The position numbers and the translations under genes were made by a program. The notes under the pieces were generated by a model. The model was given only the letters and a program-made list of their open reading frames with translations. It searched no databases and was not told the origin of the DNA. A DNA stretch of 64,000 nt from Zoogloeaceae bacterium (GTDB taxonomy: Bacteria; Pseudomonadota; Gammaproteobacteria; Burkholderiales; Rhodocyclaceae). Positions 17,440-25,693 of this stretch are shown piece after piece (the stretch's first letter is position 1; each line of letters starts with the position of its first letter). The stretch covers positions 62,001 through 126,000 of the forward strand of contig JAITMP010000030.1 of the NCBI GenBank assembly GCA_031277315.1, given 5' to 3'.

Positions 17440-20193
17440 TTATGCGCCGTCGGCCAGTTGGTGCATGTTTTTGCTGAAGCGGCGGATCGCCGCTTTTTCC
17501 AGTTCCGCCACGACGAACACCAGCAGCCCGGCCAGCCCCGCTTTCAGACATTCGGCGGGAGACAGCGGCGCGGAGCCGAACACCGCTTGCAGCGGAGCGG
17601 CATACACGAAAGCGAGTTGCAGCACGGCGCAGACGGCGAGGGCGATCAGCACCTGGCGGTTGCCGAACAAACCTTCGCGCGTGAGCGCCGGACGGAACAG
17701 GTGGCGGCTGTTGATGAGGTAGAACATTTCCGCCGCCACCACGGCGCTGACGGCCATCGTGCGCGCGGTCGCCAGATCGGTGCCGCGCCCAAGCTCCCAC
17801 AGGAACAGGCCGAGCGTGCCGGCCATCATCAGGATGGACACCATCACCACCCGCCAGACGAAGAACCAGGAGAGCAGGGACGCGCGCGGGTTGCGCGGAC
17901 GCCGCCGCATGATGCCGCGCTCGGGCCGCTCGAAAGCCAGCGCCAGCCCGAGCGTGGCCGAGGTGGCCATGTTGATCCAGAGCACTTGCACCGGAGTGAG
18001 CGGCAGCACCAGTTCGAACAGGATGGTGGCGATCACGATCAGTCCCTCGCCGCCGTTGGTCGGCAGCATGAAAAGGACGAACTTGCGGATGTTGTCGTAG
18101 ATGCCGCGCCCTTCGCGCACGGCGTTGGCGATGGTGGCGAAATTGTCGTCGGCGAGCACCATGTCGGCGGCTTCCTTGGCCGCTTCCGTGCCCTTCAGCC
18201 CCATCGCCACGCCGATGTCGGCGCGCTTTAACGCCGGGGCGTCGTTCACGCCGTCGCCGGTCATGGCGACGATGTGCCCGGCGGCTTGCAGCGCCTCTAC
18301 CAGCCGCAGCTTGTGTTCCGGGCTGGCGCGGGCGAAGACGTCGATGTCCGGCACCACGCGGCGCAGTTGCGCATCGTCGAGCAATTCGATCTCGGCGCCG
18401 GTGAGCGCCGGCCTGTCGCGGCCGATGCCCATCTGCGCGCCAATGGCGCGCGCCGTTTCGGCATGATCGCCGGTAATCATCTTGACGCGGATGCCGGCGT
18501 CGGCGCAGGCCGCCACCGCCGAAATGGCCTCCTCGCGCGGCGGATCGGCGATGCCGACCAGCGCCAGCAGCGTGAAGCCGTCTTCGAGATCGGCCAGATC
18601 CACCTCGCGCTTCGCGCTGTCGACGCGGCGCGCGGCAAGCGCCAGCAGGCGCAGTCCACGCGCGGCGCAGTCGGTCGCCGCCCGCCGCCAGTAATCGGCG
18701 TCGAGCGCGCGAACATCAGCGCTGCCCTCGCTGCCCTTACTACCCTGCGTCGCGCACATTTCAAGAATGCGCTCGGGCGCGCCCTTGACGTAGAGAATGC
18801 CGTTGTCTTTTTCGTGGTGCAGCGTCGCCATCAGGCGGCGCTCGGATTCAAACGGCAGCGTGTCGACGCGCGGCAGGGCGGCACGCAGGGCGGGCGGGTC
18901 GATGCCGGCCTTGACCGCCAGCACCACCAGCGCGCCTTCGGTCGGATCGCCTTCGATCTGCCATTCCTCGCCGTGCTGACGCAGGCTGGCGTCGTTGCAC
19001 AGCGCGGCGGCCCGCATCGCTTCGGCGAGATCGGGCTGCGCTTTTGTGTTGGCTTGCGCGCTGACTTCCACGCCGTCGGCGCGCAAAGCGCCCTGGGGCG
19101 CGTAGCCGGCGCCGCTGACCTCGAACACGGCGTTGGCGGTGATGACGCGCTGCGCCGTCATCTCGTTGCGGGTCAGGGTGCCGGTCTTGTCGGAGCAGAT
19201 GATCGTCACCGCGCCGAGCGTTTCCACCGCCGGCAGATGCCGGATGATGGCGTGGCGCGCCGCCATCCGCCGCACGCCGAGCGCCAGCGCGATGGTCATG
19301 ATGGCCGGCAGCCCTTCCGGGATCGCCGAAGCCACCAGCGCGACGACGATCATGAACATGTCTTCCGCCGCGTGGCCGCGCCAGAGCACGCCGACGACAA
19401 AGGTGGCGATCGCCATCAGCACGATCGCCAGCGCCAGCCAGCGGCTGAAGCCGGCGATCTGGCGCAGCAGCGGCGTGGCCGTCTCCTGCACGTGTTGCAG
19501 CAGCGTGCCGATGCGTCCCAGCTCGGTGCCGGCGCCGGTCGCCACGACGATGCCTGTCGCCTGTCCGGCGGCCACCAGCGTGCCGGAATACAGCATGCAG
19601 CGGCGGTCGCCGAGCGGCGCGTCGGCCGCCACCGGCAGCGGCGATTTTTCCACCGCCTCGGATTCTCCCGTCAGCAGCGCCTCGTTGATCAGCAGCCCTT
19701 TCGCGGCGACGAGGCGCAGATCCGCCGGCGCCTTGTCGCCCGAGGCGAGTACGACGATATCGCCGGGCACGAGGTCGTCGGCGGCGATTTCGCCGCGCTC
19801 GCCGTCGCGGATGACGTTCGCGCGCAGCGAGAGCATGTTGCGGATGGCGTCGAGCGCGGCTTCCGCCTTGCCCTCCTGAATGAAGCCGATGCAGGCGTTG
19901 ACGAGCACGGCGGCCAGCAGCACCGCCGTGTCGATCCAGTGCGCCAGCAGGGCGGTCATCGCCGCCGCGATCAGCATGATGTAGATCAGAACATTGTGAA
20001 ACTGGCGCAGGAAACGCAGCCAGGCCGAAGGGCGGGGCGGCGGCGGCAGCCGGTTCGGGCCGTGGCGCAGCAGACGCTGTTCCGCCTCCGCCTGACTCAA
20101 GCCGCGCTGACAGTCCGCCTCCAGCCGCGCGGCAGCGTCTTCCGCCGGCAGGTTGTGCCAGGCGGGGGCCGGCGGAACGCGCTGATCGCTCAT
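17440..20193 (-). CDS. Cation-transporting P-type ATPase (P2 type)
   Basis: 917 aa inner-membrane pump. N-terminal cation-ATPase domain (1-70), TGES (176-179), M4 motif IPEGLPAIMT, phosphorylation site CSDKTGT (Asp335), and hinge motif MTGDGVNDAPALK. The M4 PEGLP is Ca2+-ATPase-like, but the M6 segment reads NMATSATLGLA, so the Asp of the SERCA-type NxxTD site is replaced by Ser. The transported ion (Ca2+, Na+, Mg2+ or Mn2+) therefore cannot be assigned. Follows the lapA-like gene by 7 bp and precedes the tandem Usp gene, all one direction. Confidence 0.93.
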   Translation of the reverse strand: MSDQRVPPAPAWHNLPAEDAAARLEADCQRGLSQAEAEQRLLRHGPNRLPPPPRPSAWLRFLRQFHNVLIYIMLIAAAMTALLAHWIDTAVLLAAVLVNACIGFIQEGKAEAALDAIRNMLSLRANVIRDGERGEIAADDLVPGDIVVLASGDKAPADLRLVAAKGLLINEALLTGESEAVEKSPLPVAADAPLGDRRCMLYSGTLVAAGQATGIVVATGAGTELGRIGTLLQHVQETATPLLRQIAGFSRWLALAIVLMAIATFVVGVLWRGHAAEDMFMIVVALVASAIPEGLPAIMTIALALGVRRMAARHAIIRHLPAVETLGAVTIICSDKTGTLTRNEMTAQRVITANAVFEVSGAGYAPQGALRADGVEVSAQANTKAQPDLAEAMRAAALCNDASLRQHGEEWQIEGDPTEGALVVLAVKAGIDPPALRAALPRVDTLPFESERRLMATLHHEKDNGILYVKGAPERILEMCATQGSKGSEGSADVRALDADYWRRAATDCAARGLRLLALAARRVDSAKREVDLADLEDGFTLLALVGIADPPREEAISAVAACADAGIRVKMITGDHAETARAIGAQMGIGRDRPALTGAEIELLDDAQLRRVVPDIDVFARASPEHKLRLVEALQAAGHIVAMTGDGVNDAPALKRADIGVAMGLKGTEAAKEAADMVLADDNFATIANAVREGRGIYDNIRKFVLFMLPTNGGEGLIVIATILFELVLPLTPVQVLWINMATSATLGLALAFERPERGIMRRRPRNPRASLLSWFFVWRVVMVSILMMAGTLGLFLWELGRGTDLATARTMAVSAVVAAEMFYLINSRHLFRPALTREGLFGNRQVLIALAVCAVLQLAFVYAAPLQAVFGSAPLSPAECLKAGLAGLLVFVVAELEKAAIRRFSKNMHQLADGA

Positions 20194-20200
20194 GCTGTCG

Positions 20201-20626
20201 TTATTCGTTTGACGATGCGGAAGAAGAGGGCGATGCGGACGGTGTGGATGCTGACTCGCCGGTCAGCATGGCGCGCAATCCGGCAAATGGTTTCGGTTCC
20301 TCGGCGGCCTCCGGCTCCGGCGGACGCAGACGCGCCACCTCCGCCGACAGCGCCGTCACGCGCTGCGCCAGCGCCGCGTTTTCCTTTTCCAGTTCGCCCG
20401 TCTGCCGGCGCAGCCGCGCTCCGCCCCACTGGCTGCGCAGCATCGCCGGCAGCGACACCAGCATCGCAATTAGCGCGCCCAGGCCGAGCGCCACCAGCAG
20501 CACCACGGCCAGCGTGCTGTCGAAACGCCAGAGCGCGAACGTTACCGTCACCGGCACATTGTTCTGCAAGGCGAACGTCACCGCTCCGAAAGCAAACACG
20601 ATGCCGAAGATCAATAAAAGCTGCAC
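20201..20626 (-). CDS. LapA-domain membrane protein
   Basis: 141 aa. Two N-terminal membrane helices (3-20 and 42-62) around the LapA/YciS-type segment FALQNNVPVTVTFALWRFD, then a coiled coil (about 70-103, leucine-spaced ELEKENAALAQRVTALSAEV) and a Ser/Pro-rich tail. LapA proteins (YciS) assist assembly of lipopolysaccharide-related complexes in E. coli; the role here is unproven. GTG start at 20626. It sits between a Usp gene and a P-type ATPase gene, an unusual context for this family. Confidence 0.82.
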   Translation of the reverse strand: MQLLLIFGIVFAFGAVTFALQNNVPVTVTFALWRFDSTLAVVLLVALGLGALIAMLVSLPAMLRSQWGGARLRRQTGELEKENAALAQRVTALSAEVARLRPPEPEAAEEPKPFAGLRAMLTGESASTPSASPSSSASSNE

Positions 20627-20692
20627 GGGAAGCCCCCCTTCACGCTCATGTCATTGTTCATCCTGTCCTGCGCCGGACTTCATGCCAGACGG

Positions 20693-21118
20693 CTACTTCA
20701 CCAGCGTCACCGGCACGTCGGCGAAATGAATCACCTTCGTGGCGACGGAACCGAGCAGAATGCCCGTCACCGCGCCCAGCCCCCGCGTGCCCATCACAAT
20801 GTCGCCGCAGCCCTGCTCCCGCGCCGTCTTGGCGATGGTTTCGGCGACCGGACCGGTCAGCGCCAGCGCCGTGTAGCGCACGCCGGCGGCATCCAGCAGG
20901 GCGCGGGCGGAACGCAGCGCGTCCTCGCCGTTCGCCGCCATCGCCGCCGCCACCTCCTCCGGCTTCAGAAAACGGCGCGCCAGCCACTCGTCCGCCGCCG
21001 GCTGCACATTCAGCAGCAGCACATCAAGCGCGGGGCGGCTGCCCGCCAGATCGATCACATGGCGCGCGGCGGCGTCCGAATCGGGCGAACCGTCCACCGG
21101 CAGAAGAATTTTGTTCAT
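20693..21118 (-). CDS. Universal stress protein, single domain
   Basis: 141 aa UspA domain, beginning ILLPVDGSPDSD and ending with the ATP-binding signature GTRGLGAVTGILLGSVATKVI, so it is predicted to bind ATP. It is first in a same-strand run: Usp, LapA-like, P-type ATPase, tandem Usp. The promoter should lie in the 21119-21300 region, but no clear -35/-10 pair was found. Confidence 0.92.
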   Translation of the reverse strand: MNKILLPVDGSPDSDAAARHVIDLAGSRPALDVLLLNVQPAADEWLARRFLKPEEVAAAMAANGEDALRSARALLDAAGVRYTALALTGPVAETIAKTAREQGCGDIVMGTRGLGAVTGILLGSVATKVIHFADVPVTLVK

Positions 21119-21476
21119 GAAACCGTCCCTTGCTTCAACACGACAATCCCGATTATCCCATTGCCGATGCCAAAAGTATGCAGGTCAAAATGGGCGCGAC
21201 TACGCGCGGGATGACATGAATGCCGGCGCGCAACGCATAGATTGGCGCTGAGCGCAGCGAAGCCCAACACGGGCCGTTCCGCCGCGCCAGCGTGAGAGAG
21301 ATTGCTCCCCTCGCTCGCTGGCGGGAGAGAGCTTGCCCCCGACTCGATCAGGAGGGCCGGAGGAGAGGGAAGCGGAGGAAGGCCGGAATGGTGAGAGAGC
21401 AAACAGCAGGGAGGGAGAGAAAACGGCGGGTGATAGAATCCGGCGCTGCTGAATCCGGAGTTTTTATGTCATTCGA
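21119..21476. other. Intergenic region with degenerate palindromic repeats
   Basis: No gene seen in these 358 bp. It contains CGCGACTACGCGCGGGATGAC (in part, near 21195-21215), a relative of the dispersed GCGGGAATGAC hairpin, and a hairpin-like copy at 21304-21332 (GCTCCCCTCGCTCGC...GGGAGAGAGC) resembling the palindrome inserted in alaS. Purine-rich sequence follows. Confidence 0.4.
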
Positions 21477-21629
21477 ATGCCCCCGTCCGTTCTGCTTGCC
21501 GGTGGCCAGCGGCCTTTTGCCGTTTCTTTCGTCGCCTGCGCGGCCGGGTTTTTCGCTATGCTGCTGGTCTTGGGCTGGCATCCGCGCGCGCCGGCATGGC
21601 GCCGACAAGACAACCGGGTGAAAAATTGA
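21477..21629 (+). CDS. Possible 50-aa single-pass membrane protein upstream of the antiporter
   Basis: An ATG ORF of 50 codons ends 3 nt before the antiporter start codon. The product begins MPPSVLLAGG, has one hydrophobic helix (about residues 13-34, VSFVACAAGFFAMLLVLGW) and a basic tail (WRRQDNRVKN), the layout of a small inner-membrane peptide with positive-inside topology. No family was recognised and no strong ribosome-binding site is seen. It could instead be leader sequence that is not translated. Confidence 0.35.
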   Translation: MPPSVLLAGGQRPFAVSFVACAAGFFAMLLVLGWHPRAPAWRRQDNRVKN

Positions 21630-21632
21630 ATC

Positions 21633-23375
21633 ATGCATGAAGGGCTGCGCATCGTTCTGCTTCTGCTGACCGCTTCCGTGGTGATGGTGGCGCTGGCGCG
21701 GGCGGCGCGTTTGCCGTCGATACTGGCGTATCTGGTCATCGGCGTCGCCATCGGTCCGCACGCGCTGGGCTGGCTGCAAGAGAGCGAGCAGGCCGAGCGC
21801 CTGGCGGAGTTCGGCGTCGTCTTTCTGATGTTCTCGATCGGTCTTGAATTTTCCCTGCCGCGCCTGCTGTCGATGCGCTGGCAGGTGTTCGGCCTCGGCG
21901 GCGCGCAGGTCGCGGTGACGATGCTGGCGACGATGCTGTTCGGCCTTGCCGCTGGCATCCCCTGGCAGGGCGGGCTGGCGCTGGGAGCGATTTACGCCAT
22001 GTCGTCCACCGCCATCGTCGGCCATCTGCTGGCGGAAAAACTCGATCTGCATTCGGCTTCCGGCCGCCGCACCATGAGCGTGCTGCTGTTTCAGGATCTG
22101 ATGGTGGTGTTCATGCTGATCCTGATTCCGGCGCTGGTCGACACCTCGCACCTCGCTGAGGCGCTCGGCAAGGCGCTGGCGCAAACGCTGGTCGTGCTGC
22201 TGCTGGTGACGGTGGCCGGCCGGCCGCTGATCCGGCGCTGGTTTGATCTCGTCGTCCGGCGCAAGTCGACCGAATTGTTCATGCTTAACGTGCTGTGGAT
22301 CACCATCGCACTGGCCTTTTTGACCGAGCTGGCCGGGCTGTCGCTGACGCTGGGCGCTTTCCTCGGCGGCATGCTGATTTCGGAGACCATGTACCGCCAT
22401 CAGGTCGAGGCTGACATCCGGCCCTTCCGCGACGTGCTGCTCGGCCTGTTCTTCATCACCGTCGGCGCGCATCTCGACTTCGCTCTCGTCTGGCAGTACA
22501 TCGAGTGGGTGGCGCTGGTGCTGTTCGGGCTGGTGATCGGCAAGGGGCTGCTGATGCTGATCGTCGCCCGGCTGGCCGGCGCCGACACGCCGGTCGCTTT
22601 CCGCACGGCGGCGCAATTGGCGCAGGCGGGAGAGTTCGGCTTCGTGCTGCTGACGCTGGCGAGCGCCCATGGCCTGCTGACGCCGGAAGTGGTGCATCCC
22701 TCGCTTGCCGGCATGCTGCTGTCGATGCTGGCGGCGCCGTTCATCATCGAGCGGGCGCGGGCCATCGGCGATCGGCTGTTGCGCGACGAATGGCTGCGTC
22801 ACGCCGCCGCCTTGCAGGAGGTGGCGACACATGCTTTCGGCATCCGCGACCACGCTATCATCTGCGGCTATGGCCGCGCCGGGCAGAGCGTGGCGCGCTT
22901 TCTCGCCAAGGAAAAAATTCCCTTCATCGCGCTCGACATGGACGGTCATCGCGTGCAGCAGGCGCTGACGGACGGCGAGAACGTGGTGTTCGGCAACGCC
23001 GAGCGGCGCGAGGTGCTGCTCGCCGCCGGCCTTGAACGGGCGCGCATCGTCGTCGTCACCCTGACCGACGTGTCTGCCGCCATCAAGGTGCTCGGCATCG
23101 TGCGCAGCCGCCGGCCGGAACTGCCGGTTGTCGCCCGCGCCGTCGACGACGGGCCGCTCGACGAGTTGAAGCGCGCCGGCGCCACCGAGGTGGTGCCGGA
23201 GGTGATGGAAGGCAGCCTGATGCTGGCGGCGCAAACGCTGACGCGGCTCGGCGTGCCGCTGCGCCGCGTGCTGCGCGACATCACCGACGCGCGCGCCAAA
23301 CGCTACGAATTGCTGCGCGAGCGTTATCATGAGATCGTCGAGCCGCTGCTGGTGGCGGAAGAGGACGAGGTATAG
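21633..23375 (+). CDS. Kef-type K+/H+ antiporter (CPA2) with RCK domain
   Basis: 580 aa. About 12 membrane helices (1-385) of the Na+/H+ exchanger fold, followed by a TrkA-N Rossmann domain (IICGYGRAGQSVARFLAKEK, about residue 410). Like KefB/KefC or YbaL it should expel K+ in exchange for H+ under nucleotide or thiol control; closeness to YbaL/KefB cannot be settled by eye. No KefF/KefG ancillary oxidoreductase adjoins it. The ribosome-binding site is weak (GGTGA), and translation may be coupled to the small ORF that ends 3 nt upstream. Confidence 0.88.
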   Translation: MHEGLRIVLLLLTASVVMVALARAARLPSILAYLVIGVAIGPHALGWLQESEQAERLAEFGVVFLMFSIGLEFSLPRLLSMRWQVFGLGGAQVAVTMLATMLFGLAAGIPWQGGLALGAIYAMSSTAIVGHLLAEKLDLHSASGRRTMSVLLFQDLMVVFMLILIPALVDTSHLAEALGKALAQTLVVLLLVTVAGRPLIRRWFDLVVRRKSTELFMLNVLWITIALAFLTELAGLSLTLGAFLGGMLISETMYRHQVEADIRPFRDVLLGLFFITVGAHLDFALVWQYIEWVALVLFGLVIGKGLLMLIVARLAGADTPVAFRTAAQLAQAGEFGFVLLTLASAHGLLTPEVVHPSLAGMLLSMLAAPFIIERARAIGDRLLRDEWLRHAAALQEVATHAFGIRDHAIICGYGRAGQSVARFLAKEKIPFIALDMDGHRVQQALTDGENVVFGNAERREVLLAAGLERARIVVVTLTDVSAAIKVLGIVRSRRPELPVVARAVDDGPLDELKRAGATEVVPEVMEGSLMLAAQTLTRLGVPLRRVLRDITDARAKRYELLRERYHEIVEPLLVAEEDEV

Positions 23376-23420
23376 GACAAGGTATCAGTCCGGGAAATCG
23401 GTCCGGGAAAGGAGAACGCA

Positions 23421-24362
23421 ATGAAGACGGCATGTGCGCGATGGAAAACAAGCTGGGGCCAATGGGCGGGCGGAATCGCCTGTCTGTTGCTGGCGGCGGC
23501 GGCGAACGCGGCGGAGCCGCTGGTGAGCGCCGCTTGGGTGAAAGCGAATCTGGACAAGCCGGGCATCGTCTATGTCGACTTCCAGTCGTCCGCCGATTAC
23601 CTGCGCGGCCACATCCCCGGCGCGGTGAACAGCAATTACGCCAAGGACGGCTGGCGCGAGGATCGCGCCGGCGACAAGGTGCCGGACATGCTGCCGGTGA
23701 AGCTGGATGCCCTCGGCGCCATGATCGGGCGGCTCGGCATCGACAACGCCACTCACGTCGTGCTGGCGCCGCCCGGCCTGTCGGCCAGCGACATGAGCAT
23801 CGGCACACGCGTTTACTGGACGCTCAAGGTGCTCGGCCACGACAACGTGTCGATTCTCGACGGCGGCATGGCGGCGTGGATGAAGGACAAAAGCAATCCG
23901 CTGCAAACCGGCGCCGTCAATGCCGAGCCGAAGACCTTCAATGTGAAAGTCCGCGAGGAAATGATCGTTAGCATGGATGACGTGAAAAAGGCGCGCGCCG
24001 CCGGCGCGCTGCTGGTCGACAACCGGCCCGAAGATCAGTTCGCCGGCATTAACCGCAGCCCGAAGGCGACCGAGAGCGGCACCATCGCCGGCGCGAAAAA
24101 TTTGCCCAACGCCTGGATGACGGTCAACGGCATGGGCCAGTTCCGCAGCCGGAAACAGATCGAACAGCTTTACCAGTTTGCCGGCGTGCCGGTCAGCGGC
24201 GAGCAGATCAATTTCTGCAATACCGGCCATCTGGCTTCGCTCGGCTGGTTCGTCTCCAGCGAACTGCTCGGCAACAAGCAAGCCCGCCTGTATGACGGCT
24301 CAATGGTCGAGTGGACGATGCTGAAGGGCGGCGCGATGGAGCGGAAGATCACGCTGGAGTGA
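23421..24362 (+). CDS. Periplasmic sulfurtransferase (tandem rhodanese)
   Basis: 313 aa with a signal peptide (cleaved near ANA-AEP, residue 31) and two rhodanese domains. The second carries the active Cys266 in NFCNTGHLAS; the first has APPGLSAS at the equivalent loop and is presumably inactive. It transfers sulfane sulfur to a thiophilic acceptor in the periplasm. Strong ribosome-binding site AAAGGAG. Just upstream the phrase GTCCGGGAAA occurs twice (about 23385-23410), another small duplication near a start codon. The substrate is unknown. Confidence 0.86.
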   Translation: MKTACARWKTSWGQWAGGIACLLLAAAANAAEPLVSAAWVKANLDKPGIVYVDFQSSADYLRGHIPGAVNSNYAKDGWREDRAGDKVPDMLPVKLDALGAMIGRLGIDNATHVVLAPPGLSASDMSIGTRVYWTLKVLGHDNVSILDGGMAAWMKDKSNPLQTGAVNAEPKTFNVKVREEMIVSMDDVKKARAAGALLVDNRPEDQFAGINRSPKATESGTIAGAKNLPNAWMTVNGMGQFRSRKQIEQLYQFAGVPVSGEQINFCNTGHLASLGWFVSSELLGNKQARLYDGSMVEWTMLKGGAMERKITLE

Positions 24363-24458
24363 GCGGGCGCTTATCGCCAGAATGAAAAATCTGATGCCGG
24401 CAAGCGCCGTTCGGATGGTAGATTGCCGCATCGACCCTGACCAAGGAGGAGAGCAGAC

Positions 24459-25013
24459 ATGGCACACACCATGACCATGACACGCAACAGGACACGTAAC
24501 AGGACACGCAATGGAACGCGCATGGCATTTTCCGGCATGGCGTTTTTTCTCGCGCTCAGCGCCGGCGCCGCCGTCGCGCAGGAGGCGACGTTCACGGTGC
24601 ATGCCCTGACGCCGGAGACGGCGCTGAAGGCGGCGCAAGCCGCGCTGAAATCCTGCCGCGACAGCGGCTATCAGGTGGCGGTGGCGGTGGTCGACCGCGC
24701 CGGTTTGACGCAGGTCATGCTGCGCGACCGCTACGCCGGCGCACACACGCCGGAGACGGCCGCCGGCAAGGCGTGGACGGCGGTCAGCTTCCGCGCCGAC
24801 ACGACCAGTCTCGTCGATGTGACCCAGCCGGGCAAGCCGTCCAACGGCATCCGCGATCTGCCCGGCGTGGTGATGCTCGGCGGCGGCGTGCTGATCGAGG
24901 GCGGCGGCGCCATCCTCGGCGGCATCGGCATTTCCGGCGGGCCGAGCGGCGAAGCCGATGACCGCTGCGCCAAGGCCGGTATCGCGGCGATACGGGACGA
25001 TCTCGAACTCTGA
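24459..25013 (+). CDS. GlcG/HbpS-like (heme-binding/DUF336) exported protein
   Basis: 184 aa. After an N-terminal segment of Thr/Arg/Asn repeats (residues 8-21) comes a signal-like hydrophobic stretch ending AVAQEA, then a single GlcG/HbpS domain (TPETALKAAQAALKSC, VAVAVVDRAGLTQVMLRD, GGGVLIEGGGAILGGIGISGG). Members bind heme or small ligands and are often periplasmic. The true start may be the internal ATG for MAFSGMAFFLAL (24522), which would exclude the repeat, but the AAGGAGGAGAG ribosome-binding site favours 24459. Confidence 0.83.
   Translation: MAHTMTMTRNRTRNRTRNGTRMAFSGMAFFLALSAGAAVAQEATFTVHALTPETALKAAQAALKSCRDSGYQVAVAVVDRAGLTQVMLRDRYAGAHTPETAAGKAWTAVSFRADTTSLVDVTQPGKPSNGIRDLPGVVMLGGGVLIEGGGAILGGIGISGGPSGEADDRCAKAGIAAIRDDLEL
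24474..24521 (+). repeat. 12-bp tandem repeat in the GlcG-like gene's 5' end
   Basis: About four copies of a 12-bp unit related to AACAGGACACGC: the central two (24486-24509) are nearly identical and the outer two are degenerate. In frame it encodes TRNR-type repeats before the signal peptide. Confidence 0.75.
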
Positions 25014-25059
25014 CCCGCTTCGGGTCAATCGCCGTGGCATGTTGTATGATGGCCCGATC

Positions 25060-25629
25060 ATGTCCGGCCAGCCTTGGAACATCCTGATTCTGTGCACCGG
25101 CAACTCGGCGCGGAGCATTTTTGCCGAGGCGCTGTTCAACGCCCTCGGCGGTTATCGCGTGCGCGCCTTTTCCGCCGGCAGCGCGCCGGTCGGTGAGGTG
25201 CATCCCTTCGCGCTGGATCTGCTCGAAGAGCAGGGCCTCGATACGGCGTGTCTGCGCAGCAAAAGCTGGGACGAATTCACCGTTCCCGGCGCGCCGGCGT
25301 TCGATCTTGTCGTCACGGTGTGCGCGGATGCCGCCGATGCCGTCAACGCGACCTGCCCGGCCTGGCCGGGCAATTTTTTGCGCGCCCACTGGGGCCTGGA
25401 CGATCCGGCTGCCGTGACGGGCGGCGACGACCGGAAGCGCGCCGCCTTCATGCGGGCCTACGCCGCGCTGGTCGACCGCATCCTGCTTTTTCTCAGCCTG
25501 TCTTTCGAGAATATCGACCGCGCCGAACTGCAAACGCATCTCGACGAAATCGGTCGCGCTGGCGCGGCAGCCAACGTGCCGGACGCCGCCGAATTGCTGA
25601 TGGATGACGCGGAAGACGGCGAAGCATGA
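25060..25629 (+). CDS. arsC: Arsenate reductase-like low-molecular-weight phosphatase family protein
   Basis: 189 aa. The P-loop CTGNSARS (Cys12-x5-Arg18) and further cysteines Cys88 and Cys99 (TVCADAADAVNATCPAWPG) match thioredoxin-coupled ArsC, which relays a disulfide through three cysteines to reduce arsenate. The C-terminus (about 140-189) is an acidic extension longer than usual. No arsR, arsB or acr3 gene is nearby, so a role in arsenic resistance depends on distant partners. Start ATG 25060 gives MSGQPWN directly before the beta strand; an ATG at 25039 is an alternative. Confidence 0.82.
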   Translation: MSGQPWNILILCTGNSARSIFAEALFNALGGYRVRAFSAGSAPVGEVHPFALDLLEEQGLDTACLRSKSWDEFTVPGAPAFDLVVTVCADAADAVNATCPAWPGNFLRAHWGLDDPAAVTGGDDRKRAAFMRAYAALVDRILLFLSLSFENIDRAELQTHLDEIGRAGAAANVPDAAELLMDDAEDGEA

Positions 25630-25693
25630 GATCCATGAAAACCGCCCCGCCCCGGCCACCCGGCCTGCCCGACTTGACCCCGCACGGCGATTT

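Noticed and set aside
18274..21120. Very long plus-strand ORF of 948 codons
   Set aside because: It is the shadow of the P-type ATPase, LapA-like and Usp genes on the minus strand; low-complexity Arg/His/Gln translation.
21348..23330. 660-codon minus-strand ORF opposite the antiporter
   Set aside because: Shadow ORF rich in Gln/His/Arg; the plus strand encodes a clear membrane antiporter.
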